A DNA stretch of 64,000 nt from Scatophagus argus (taxonomy: Eukaryota > Chordata > Actinopteri > Scatophagidae). The notes under the pieces are model-generated. The model saw only the letters and a program-made list of their open reading frames with translations, did not search any database and had not been told where the DNA came from. Of the stretch, positions 46,215 through 58,106 are shown piece by piece (the first letter of the stretch is position 1; each line of letters begins with the position of its first letter). A program made the translations under genes and the position numbers. Location of the stretch: positions 4,898,001 through 4,962,000 of the forward strand of contig NC_058501.1 in NCBI RefSeq assembly GCF_020382885.2, given 5' to 3'.

Positions 46215-46256
46215 ACACTATAGGCTGGGACGGGGACGGGGATGGGGACGGGGGGT
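46215..46256 (+). repeat. G-rich GGGGAC-type repeat
   Basis: Several runs of four or more G separated by AC or AT on the + strand, enough for a DNA G-quadruplex. Lies within the matn2 3' UTR, so the mRNA itself is C-rich here. Confidence 0.6.
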
Positions 46257-46265
46257 CTTGTCCTT

Positions 46266-47804
46266 TTATTTGAGCACAAGTTGATTCTCGAGTGTCTCCA
46301 GCTTCTTTGACATGGCTTCAAGTAGGCATGTCAAGGAAAGAGATGCAGATACAGATACAATGAGGACAGCACCAGAATCGGTCATATACTAAAGAGAATT
46401 TCAATAACATGAGGCTTTTAAAAAAAGTCTCACTAAACAAATTAAGGTAATACAAACTGGCAAAATATCTGTCGTTAATGTAATCCTTTTGTACAATGTA
46501 TAGTCACTTACAGGTACGTAAGGTTAAGTCCATTTTTGTTTGTACTTTTCTGAAGTGTGTTTTATGCTACTTCATAATTCTACTCCACTGTATTTTAGAG
46601 GAAAATATTGTAAATTTTACTCAACTTGTTTGATAGCTTTATCTTAGTTACTTATCAGATGTAGATGCTGCAGCATTAAAGGGATGGACTTGTAAGCATG
46701 TTAATACTTTTGTACTTTTACTTGAGTACAGTTCTGAGCACATGCCATTAGCCTGTACCACAGTATTTTTGGCCATATTGTCATTTTTAAGTGAAAGATG
46801 TGACCATTTTTCCACCACTGTGTATACTGTGTATATTCTTTTCAGTGTATGACTTGAACCTCCATGTAAGGCCAGAAGAGCTATATTATTTTGGTTAAAT
46901 GTGTTTGAGTTAACACACACACTGACATTACAGGCACATTGAAAATAAAAACCCCGTGTTATCTGCTGTGCCTGACTTGCTTAGCTCCTCACAACCTGTG
47001 TCCCAATTAAGGCAACAGCCACATTTCCTCCCAAAGTACTCAGTACTCTCAGGAACTACTTCTTGAGAAACTGCATGGTTAATTTGGCCCATTGTTCCCG
47101 TCCATGAGGTAAATTAGTCGACTATTGTATGAAAAAGCAGCAGCTGTTATTTTCACTGTGTTTTTGTGAGCCACTATATTGCATCACAGCCTGAACTTTG
47201 GTATCTGTTGCATGCTTTCTTCTGTAACTCCATGTTCATGTTTCAAAGCACAATGAACCAGTAAGCTGCAGATGTTTAAAAATGGTAGCTGAAGTCAAAT
47301 GCTGCAAGCACTCCACCAGTTAGAAATGTTCAGTGCTGCAAGCCCCACCCCCAAAAGTTCCTGAGCTTTTGTACTATTCCCCCCCGAGCAGGGACATTCT
47401 GAGGGTAAAATAATGCCACTGGCACTTCACTTAAACACAAACACAGAATAGCACAGCTGACACATAAATTGCTTTTGGTCTCTTCATTGCCATTGCTCAG
47501 TGTGCCCTGGAAAAGCATTTTTAGATTCAAATACTGCAAAACTGTAATCACACAAAATCTGCACATATTATGTTCTTTCTCTTGAGTTTTTGCGTGTAGC
47601 TGTCCACTCATTTGCACTGGAGAATCGCAGAGGCACATCTGCTCAAGATTACCAAAAACAACATACATGTTAGCCTAACTGTGGAGCCAACAGTCTTTTA
47701 AAAAAGGATATTATTCTGCATGAGGTTCTTCAGCTTCTCAGTGACCTGGTTTTGAAACATTATCACGTTCTCACACTGGCACATGTTTTCATCAGAGGGT
47801 TTGT
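46266..47804 (-). other. matn2 coiled-coil exons joined by a U12-type AT-AC intron
   Basis: The exon ending at 47712 is followed by ATATCCTTTTTT, the minor-spliceosome AT-AC donor, not by GT. The intron ends with branch-site-like TTCCTTGAC (46338-46330), then ATGCCTAC, with terminal AC at 46323-46322. Joining gives [19 protein letters not shown] in frame, a heptad coiled coil for oligomerisation. Matrilin genes are known for an AT-AC intron at this place. Confidence 0.93.
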
Positions 47805-50800
47805 CTGTTGGGAAAGACAAAATGAGATGAGAAAATCTTCCTGACCTTGGATCAGTTTTTTTTCTTTCTTACTTCACCCTATCTCTTTAAAACTTTCCCT
47901 GCAGGTTTTCCTTCCTGTCTCTGCCTGTAGAGACTGTAGTACATGTGGTTGGGATACACTTGAGAGTGCAGAGCAAAAAGGACCAGTCAGTAACGCGATA
48001 TGTTTTTGCACAGTGTTCCTAACTAAAAACATTAAGAACTGCTCAAATCAGTCATCATCATAGCAGCAGCAGGTGGCAGTGATGCACCATTTATATAGAA
48101 GAAAATGTTTTCAAGAAACTGGCATGCAGGACTGAGATATAGATAAAATAGCACCGAACAGTGTCATCAGTAATATGCTGAATTTGATTACGAGTACTTT
48201 ATAACAGTTCTGGAAGTAAAGTACCTGTGCACATCCTGGACTTGAGCTTCTTTGTAATTTCTGCCATGTTCTTAAAATCTTTAGCATAATAAAGGTGCTT
48301 CTCATCGGGCTCTGAAGCTATTTCTCTCAGCTCCTGTTCAATGGCTTTGCCGACACCCAGAGCGTATATCGTGACCCCTGAAAAAAAGATACAGGAAACT
48401 CCTACTAGAAAGAACTTAGATTGATTAAAAGTTGCAGTGCATCTAAATGGTGAGGCAAGACAGTAAGTATACCAGAGTTCTTTGCTTTACTAGCCCATTC
48501 GGACACATCATCCTGTGATCTCCCATCGGTAAACACAATGCTGACACGTGGGATGTTTGGCCTGGCTCCCTCTTTAGCTGAGAAGCTGAACTCAAACATG
48601 TGACGTAAGGCTGAGCCAGTCATGGAGCCTCTCCCCATGTATTGCATTCGGGACACGGCCTGTTTGATGCCCTGGGCTGTGGTGTACTGGCCCAGGGAGA
48701 ACTCTGCACGCACTTTGGTGGAGTACTGAAGAAGGCCAACATGCGTGCCTGTCCTGGAAATGTCCAGCGAGTCCACAATGCTGTTAACAAACTGCTTGAC
48801 CAGCTCAAAGTTGGCAGGGCCCAGACTCTTAGAACCATCAATAACAAAAACCAGATCCATGACTCCATCGCCACACTCTGGCTCTGTCACATACAAGGAA
48901 ATAAAATACACGTTTTATGGATTTTCACTTAAATGCTGAGACACGGGGTCTATTTCAAAGGTAGTTGAGATCATACTTTTGCAGCTCTTTCCATCTTCAG
49001 CCAACGTGAATCCTTCAAAACACCTGCAGATGTAGGACTCGGTGGTGCTGACACACTGGTGTTCACAGCCATGGTCCACCGTCTGACACAGATCCAGACC
49101 TGTGAGTTTAATTGTAGGAAAACAAGTTTTAGTATGATGTTTCACTTGTACAATATATTGTGAAAGGCTCTGATTTGTTGGAATCATTATGATTGCAAAT
49201 TCTGACCAATAATGTTACCGCAAGCATGAGTGCTCTGTTTTCATCATCACCATTATTATTAGACTCATAAGTATCTGACATGCTGCGAGGTGGTAAACAC
49301 ACACAAAATATCCCCTTAATCCGCAGGGGGGAGGGGAAGACATAGAATTTTCAGTGACAGCTGGGATTATTGCTTACCTCACAACTGGCTCAAAATTCAT
49401 TCAAAATGATGTAACATGTAAATACCGGAAGAGGGGACAGAGAGGGTCACAACAACATGCTGATGGAAAATTAGATTCTGAATTTTGTTCATTTTGCCTC
49501 ACACAGATATCAGTTCCGTCTTTTCTATGCTGTCAAGTGTAGCATTGTAAGGCATCATTTAAATCATCAAATGAAATTAAATTAAACCATTTAAAGCCTC
49601 CACACTGAGTTACTCACAGCAGGAAAAGTAACCAGATTCACACCTCCAAATTATTTATTGCATGTCATCTGTTGTAAGGCAGCTCTTCTGTAGTATCATG
49701 TCAAATCAGCAGCTTTGAATATTTACATTGCATCTTTTGGTTGAGGTTCACTGATGAGTTTGGACTCACTCTGACATGTTTTTCCATCAGGTCGGAGTGC
49801 AAATCCATTTCTGCATTTACACACACATGAATCCTCCGTATTCACAAACTCCTGCTCACAGCCATGTTTCCCATCAGCACAATGGTCTATCCCTGCAGGA
49901 AACAGTCAGCGAGTAATTACTGAATACATGAAATAACTTTTAACTGTTTTCCAGTCTGACCCTTGGATTACAGTTTCCTCTGTTGCTACAGTGAGCATGC
50001 CTACTGTAACAATACTGAAAAACGGGGAATCTACAATAGTTACTGCCACATTCCACATGATGTAATAAGACATCTTAACGAAGGAAATGTTAAGGAGGAA
50101 AAGAGGAAAAAGCACAGGACACTTACTCTTGCAAGTTTTCCCATCAGGTCTGAGAGTGTAGCCTTTCCGGCACTTACATACACAAGCATCCTCTGTATTC
50201 ACAAACTCCTGTTCACACCCATGGGTGCCATCAGCACAGTGATCAATCCCTGCAGGAAACAGGTGAGGAGTATTGCTTAGAAAACGTTTTGCTCCTCTGG
50301 CCAAGATCTGCACAAATCTTCTCAGACAGATTATGTCAAATTTACTGGGCACATTTACGGTGGTGGAAGCATCTCATTGGCAGATACTATGCTTTTTTTT
50401 TTTTTGCTACATTTGTCTGACAACTTTAGGTGCTAGTTACTTTTGAGATTACAATTTTTTAATACCCTTCCTGTCCAGACATTTGTCATAAACTGAAGGA
50501 TTAAGTGTTCCATTGTGGTTTTTAAAATAAATAAACCATAAAAACCACTAATTATAAGCATCATTAATGCAGCAGTAATATTAATCCAAAAACATCAGAT
50601 ACATCGTAAAACACTGACAGGGAACATTTTACTGCACTGTGAGTACTTTTGATTTTCATACTTGAAGTACATCTTGTTGATAATACTAACATACTTTTAC
50701 TTAAGTAAGGTTTTTGAATGCAGGTCTTTTACTTGTAGTGGAGCATTTTCACAGCGTGCAGTAAATAAGCGTAATATCACTGCACACTTAGCATATGTTC

Positions 50801-53800
50801 CTCTCCTGCATTCTTTCTATCTTTCAGCTGTATCAGTGAGCACAGTGATTCTGACTCCAGAGGGCTAAATAACCTGAGACATGGATCTAAATGTAATAGT
50901 TTTTCCTGTACAGCCCCTTAATCTATGACAGCATCTGAAATCTTTCCAAAAGTTATCAGCATAGTTATCAGACATCATATTGTTGCTCTCTCCCACAGAC
51001 ACACTGTTTAGACAACCTTTTAGAAACCCAGTAACATAAAGGATTTGAATGGATACAGGATTAGACATGTTGTGACACCTTTAAAGGACACTCACTCTGG
51101 CATGTTTTCCCATCAGGCCTGAGTGTAAAGCCTTTTCTGCATTTACACACACAGGAGTCTTCTGTGTTCATGAACTCCTGTTCACACCCATGGGTGTCAT
51201 CAGCACAGTGGTCAATCTCTGGGTGACATAAAGAGTAGCGGACAGAGATTGAAGAGATTAAGTTTTGCTTTGAAGTATTGTTTTGATGTTACCCTACACA
51301 CAAATGACAATTCATTACCAGGGCAACTATTAAAGCATTCGACTTTAATATGCACTCAAAAGTGACTGCATGACTTTAGAACAACTGTTGATTTACCTGA
51401 ATATTACCACAAGATGAAAGCACTTACTGCTGCAGGTCTTGCGGTCCACATTGAGGACATAGCCCTTCTTACACCTGCAGAGGTAGGACTCTGGAATGCT
51501 GACACAGTCATGCTCACAGCCATGATTCCCCAGGTCACAGTAGTCTATTCCTGAGGAATAAAAGGATCTCCTATCAATGCTACAGTACTTCACCTTACCA
51601 CAAGCTACTACTTTCAGCAATGTCACTGCTTTCTTTAACATTACATGGTCTTCTACTAGCCATGTAGCTGTGATTCCTAGGATATGTATTAATCGTTATC
51701 ACTGTAGATCTGAGTGCCTTTTAAATGAACATTATCATATACAAGAGCAAACAAGAAAGAAATTCAGAACCAAGAAAGAAATGAGAAATTCACAAGAAAG
51801 ACAAAATTTTAACAAAAGAAAAAGAGAAAACCATGATTCATTCATCAAAAATGAAAATCTGCTTCCAGAAAGACTCTGGTAAAGGTGCAGATTTGTGAAC
51901 CCAAGACAGGAAAGATCAAATAGTCGTTCTTGTTTTTGTCAGTGATACTACGACACCTTGGATAGCCCTGCACTTTTCAGCAGCTGCTCGGGTGATTGCA
52001 AAAGCACACTTCCTCCAGGAAATCTCCCCCACTTTTCTTTCTGTTAACATCCACCAGAGGAGCAAAAGGCACCTTTTCCAGCAGTGGGTGGAGGGACATC
52101 ACTGGCAGGAAGAAAACTGACTCTTATTTGGATTTGGAGGTCCAGCAAAAATACAGTACACCATGTTTGAGTCACCAAACACTCTTTCCTCAAGATATAT
52201 TTCAAATTAAGAATTAATATTGTACAACAATATCCTGAAAAAATGATGGCAATGTAGTTTTGTACACTCACATCATGGACTGTGTATAAGGAAATAAAAA
52301 ATAAAAGACCTGCCGAGCTGGAGAAAAGTTGTGCAACATGTTTTTTACTTTGATGGACTATGCATTGCAATCATCTGCTCCCTGTTCTCAAAATTATTAT
52401 CTCCCAAGTAGAGGTTTAATTACAAACATCCATCCATCCATTTTCTATACCGCTTATCCGTCAGGGTCGCGGGGGAGCTGGAGCCTATCCCAGCTGACTA
52501 CGGGCGAGAGGCGGGGTACACCCTGGACTGGTCGCCAGTCAATCGCAGGGCCAACACACAAAGACAAACAACCACACACTCTCACACTCACACCTAGGGG
52601 CAATTTAGAGTAGCCAATTAACCTAATGTGCATGTTTTTGGTATTGTGGGAGGAAGCCGGAGTACCCGGAGAAAACCCACACAGGCACAGGGAGAACATG
52701 CAAACTCCACATAGAAGGGCCCAGACCGAGATTCGAACCTGGAACCTAATTACAAACAAATTTATTAAAATGCAGAATACAGTAACAAAAAAAGTAAAGT
52801 AAGTAATGGAAGAGATCACTAGTCATGGAGAGGGAGAGAGGAGCTCCTGTTAAAGGAAGAAAAATTACTGTTGCATGTCTTCAGGTCTATGTTGAGCTGA
52901 TATCCTGGACGACAGAGGCACTCGTAGCCATCAGGGATGTTGACACAGATGTGTTGACAGCCATGATCCACCTCAGCACACATATCCTCAGCTACAACAG
53001 TGACAACATGAAGAGAAATTCAACAGTGATCTACAGTGGAATTTGCAGAATTAATGAATTAAGTGTTTTGGGGCCACACAGTGGTAGCAGAAACAAGCTG
53101 ACATATTCGAGTTTTGTCCAGTTCCCAAGGGAAATGTGTTGCTCTTGAGTGACTAAATGTGGCTGTGGCTGAAAGTCGCACTGATGAGAGTGATCAGACT
53201 AAACCAAAATGGGAAAGTTGTTAACTGGACAACCAGTGCAAACAAGAAGCTGAAATACGCTAAAATGCTCAATGGGGAGGAAATCTGTAACTGATAAGAC
53301 TGTAACTGCTTATCTTGTCTTTGTTAAAAAGATGCTTGTTTTAAAAGAGCAGATCAGATGAGAGAAAATCAGTTCCTTCACCTCGACATGTCTTGCCATC
53401 AGGATTGAGGGTGAAGCCTTCCCTACACTTGCATCTGTATGAGGCAGGGCTGCTCACACAGATGTGCTGGCACTGATGGTCCACCACCTCACACATCTCT
53501 GAACCTAACATATACATGTACACATCAACAAAGATATTTAACAAATGTTTCAAACACACATGTTTGCATAAATAAGGAGGGATACTGGAAAAGAGAAGGT
53601 AGATTGGATTCATAACCTCCACACAGTTTGGACTGGAATACCGAGATGAGGGTTTCTATTTGACTAAAGTTGGCCACCAAGTGCACATGCTCAGAATGTG
53701 GTTCACTCCCTATGGTCTTCAGAGTGTTCATATCCACCCTGCCCACTCCAATAGCGAAAATCTGGATGCCAGCCTGTCTCGCCTGAGCTGCAATCTCCTC

Positions 53801-56800
53801 CACCGTGTCCTGAGGTCGCCCATCGGTCACAACCATAGCAATTCGTGGGATGTGCAGGTGTGCTGGTCGTGCTCCATGTTCCTCAGTGAAAGATGTCTCC
53901 ATGACGTACTGGATGGCAAGGCCCGTCATTGTTCCTGTGGCGAGGTGCTTCATGTTCTTCACCGCCTGCTCCACCTCAGCCTTGGTGATGTAAGTATTGA
54001 GGGAGAACTCGGGCTGGACCACACTGCCATACACTGTCAGAAATAAAGGTACACGGGGGTACAAATATTAAACCCTAAGGTACAAAACTGTTCCTTTCAG
54101 TTTGTTGTACCTTAAAGGATACAGAAATGAACCTATGTGGTACTATGTTGTACCTTTCAAAGTACAAAATTGGGGAAAGTACGTATTTGTACCATAGGGT
54201 ATTGTACCCATGTGCTCTGCCAATTGTCAAAAGACCTCTCCTCTCCAATGTTATTTGTTTGTATTTATAACAAAATTGACAAAATAAACAAAAAATAAAC
54301 AAAATTATATAGACCCACAAGTAATGCAGTAGAAGACTTGAATTTGTCTAATTTTGTATTCATCTAGTTGTATGGCGCTTTGGTCTTTTGTCTCCATGGA
54401 AACAGTAAACAGGAGGAGAAAATAATGTTTAAAATTGGACGGACAATTGAACGGACAATTATACACAAGACTCCAGAGGGTTAACTGGAGTCCTGTGTAT
54501 AATTGTCCGTTTAATTGTCCGTCCAATTTTAAACATTGTATAATTGTCCGTTTTTGAATACTTTTGATTTTACCTTTATATTTCAACTTAAAAATGTTTT
54601 ACCTTGCCTTGTTTGGTATCATTTTTTTCAGAACAATCTCTCAAGTGTGACTTTACTGTTAATTTTTCATTTTGACCTACTGTATTAACACACTGGACCT
54701 AAAATCACACAAAAATGTAAAATCCGAGTGGGAAAAAGTTTGATTTTTCACTGTAAAAATCACAAAAAATCTTAACGAACAATTTAGACAACTTAGAATG
54801 CAAATATAAATTGTAAATTTGAAATAATTATGTGCAAATTTAGCAAACAAGAAGTTATTTACAACTATTCACCCTAAAATGCAGGAAATGCGTCAGGCGT
54901 TTTATTGTACAGTAATGTACAGTACAGATATGGCACAACACAATCAGTGTCACAATAAAATACACCACAAGTTATTTGTAACTCCAAAGACCAGAAAAAT
55001 GACTAAACTACACACTAAACACACTGCACTACACACTAACTACGTTAAACTACACTCCAAACACGCCAAATGTCATAAATCATATCTCAAAAAGCGCTCT
55101 CGCCGTTCACAATCTCTCGTTCGCTGCCGTTTCTCCGACAACTTTTCCCTAGCAACAAAATGCCATGTGTGACCAATCTATATTCTGATTGGTTCCTGTG
55201 GTGTATTTTTTCACCAATAGGAAAGAGGGTGTCATGTTTCCTTACAACGAGCCGGTGTTTACAGCGTTTTCTTGCATAAAACTCGCACCAAAAGTGGCGA
55301 CAGTGTTCAGGAAAAAACATCGCGTGTATTGTTTATCATAACTCGGGTTTTACTTGACATATTAAGAAAATTTAAAAACTTGTATATAGTTTGAAGTGCT
55401 AACTTTTGACTCAAATGCGTCTTACAGCTACGTCATCTTAAATCGGTGACGTCAAAAAGACGCGCCGGCGCGTCCGTCGACTCCTGAAAGTTGACATTTC
55501 GGTTTTTTTTTCGTTATTCATTTTTCGCGGGTCTTGGCAAAGCAACGGTCATCTCGTCCTCGATTGAGTCGAGTCCCGGTCGGCCAGTGATATCATGACA
55601 ACTGTTGGCAATGGCAATTTTGAGTGCGCTCACAACTGAAGAACTTCTGCTGCAGCTTTCCAAATGTGGATTGGAGGTTACAGAGGATGAGCGGAAAAAA
55701 TTCACAGGTGAGTAAACGTTGTTAATAGCTGTCACAGCACAGTATCAGTGAGTTGTGGCTAATTCTAGCTAATCTCAGCTATCGATGATTAGTTGAAGAA
55801 TTTTCACAAGTTCCCCTCACGTCCAAGATGTTACATGGGGTCGTCTTAACATTACTTATATTGAAATGTCTGTTTAAAATTTAGCAGTGTTGGGATCGGG
55901 TCAAAGGTAAATGAAAGTAGCTCGCTGGCGATAATAGGCGCATTTTTGTAAAATGTCAGGGCTTGATAATCCTTGGTGGTTGCTTGGCAAGCTAGCTGAC
56001 TCCATGTGCATTTTGCCAGCTAGCTAATGTTAGTTAACTTGTGCTTGAGGTTGCACTAACCTGAAAAAAAAGATGTGGAAATATAGTGATATAGGCCAAC
56101 AATTGTCCATATTATGTTATTATCATGTTGTTCGCTTTGAACAAGCCAAACGCTAAGAGTTTGATAAATTAGCCTTGGTTAATATCCAGGCTAGGTCAGT
56201 TGGATGGTATTGTATTCCAAGATGGCGGCGCGGGTGCACGCAGCGGCTCGAGGCTTGAATCTTGAATCTTGATCAGTTAGCTATGCCACGGTGCTAGGTA
56301 GCCTGCTAACAGAGATAATGAACTCTGAGAATCGTGCGCCCTGATCTAATGGTAATGTTACTGTAGGGTTAGAAATGTTTAATTTCTGTGTGGTTTGTTA
56401 ACTGGTGCCATCAGTGACCCGTTGTTACTCCTCCAAATTAATTATATGGAAAGTGAAAAAATATTTCTGTCATAACACACACCGACACACCGACCTATCT
56501 GCCAATCACTACTTAAGTACTACTAATTTAGCCCTCTTTCTAAGAAAACCATATCATGAAGCCATTCTTGACCGTGCTGCTGTGTGGAAGCTTCCTGAGT
56601 TGCGCACACACAGTGAAAGGCTGTTAGGCTGTGTACCGCATGTGACCATAGCAGTTTAATGGATGACTGGGATACATTTATATTGTACAAAACAAAGGTT
56701 AAATAATGGTATATTTTTTGTTCTTTAGAATATGAAGTCGATGGGGAAACAGTCAATGATGGCCTGACAGACCATATGATTTCCCAGCTCTTTGAGGGTT

Positions 56801-58069
56801 CCTTCAAAAAGCAGGTCAAATTTATGAAAATCATCCAAGAGCTAAAGACAGACATTTGCAACAGTGTTGTGGCTCCAGCTACAGTGTCTGAGTCAAGGTG
56901 GGTTTTGAACATTCACCATCAGATTTGCTGCATTTCCTTGAAAGAGCAATAGTTTTGTTCATTTATTTCAGTTTTCTGTTGTAGGCTGTATTTCTGCTTG
57001 AGCGTGACTCAAGGCGGGCAAAGATGTAAATTGCTCTACATGTTTGAGTCGGTCCCAGCAGAAATACAGACTTAAGTTGAAAAAATCCAGGGTTTTGTTT
57101 TACATTTATTTGTTCTGTTTTCATACAGTTGTGCTCAAAGTCCACAAGTGTCACAAAGATTTCCCAGTGTCTTTGTTGTGCCAAAATTCCCCAAGAGCAT
57201 ACAGACTAAATTGGACAGTAAAGAACCATGTCATAAAACTGGATTTTATCGCACCAAAATAGTTGGTGTCCTTCAAGAAACCATGGCTCAGTACACAATG
57301 TAAGTATTTTAAGTTTCTAGTAAAAGTAGTTCCAAATTCCAACATTGTCATTTTTCTATTTTTTTTTTTTTGTTGTTGTTGCTGTGTTGACACGTTTCAC
57401 ATAAAAAAGGTGCCCTTAAAAAAAGACTCATTTGTTTCCAATGAGTGCAGCACTTTTGCTGTGTTGCAGTATGATGCAATAATTTAGTGTAACTACACAT
57501 TTCTATGATTTTTGTTGTTGTTGTTGTTGTATTTTGCGTTTTTTTTCTCAGGACTGACATTTTTTATTTTTTTTTTTAGCAAATTGCCCATTCATAAGCA
57601 TGTGGGGAAATGTGATATTGTGATGTTTTTTTGTGATAGGTATCCTTCAGGTGAAGATTATGTGAAGGTTGCCAAGGCACTTGTTACCAAATACCCTTTT
57701 TTGAAGGATATAGAAGGGAATGGATATGTAAGTATTTGAAATTGAATGCCCTCAACACGCTCTGACAATTTGTTCTGTTATTAAATTCAATAGTCCAGTG
57801 CCAAAAGTAACCCTTGCTAATGACTATTTTGAATAGCACACCTGGCACATGTCATTGAAAAGGAAGTTCAAAACTGAACGTTCACCACTCGTGGATGAAG
57901 AAGAAGTCAAACAATTCAAAGCAAAATTTGGTCATCGCAAAGGCAAGTCCAAAGAGGCACCAACCCAGACTACGTGTGAAAGAAGACGTGAAATGGTAGG
58001 TCCTTAATTGAACAGCAGAATAGCATCTGAAGCAATCTGCAGGTTGCATAGCATCTTAATATGATATCT

Positions 58070-58106
<37 letters not shown>

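Larger units (their letters stand above)
45467..46265. other. erich5 upstream region and matn2 3' UTR
   Basis: Between the erich5 start and the matn2 stop, both minus-strand genes. A matn2 polyadenylation signal (minus AATAAA) lies at 46046-46051. A GGGGAC-type G-rich repeat lies at 46215-46256. The erich5 promoter should lie near 45470-45900; no core element recognised. Confidence 0.5.
54216..55610. other. Transposon 5' non-coding region
   Basis: AT-rich at first, with the hairpin at 54424-54537. It becomes GC-rich near 55430-55610, where the promoter-like motifs and the SAM-gene start lie. Confidence 0.55.

Noticed and set aside
52427..52745. CRISPR-like or tandem-repeat reading of the CATC run and body
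   Set aside because: It is a standard dispersed fish SINE with a (CATC)n tail; no repeat-spacer pattern.
53660..54046. 128-codon + strand open frame
   Set aside because: Antisense to the matn2 vWA1 exon; ends at the transposon edge.
57300..57639. Extra coding exon in the SAM gene between exons 3 and 4
   Set aside because: Exons 3 and 4 join in phase (AT plus G gives Met), and the sequence between is T-rich intron.
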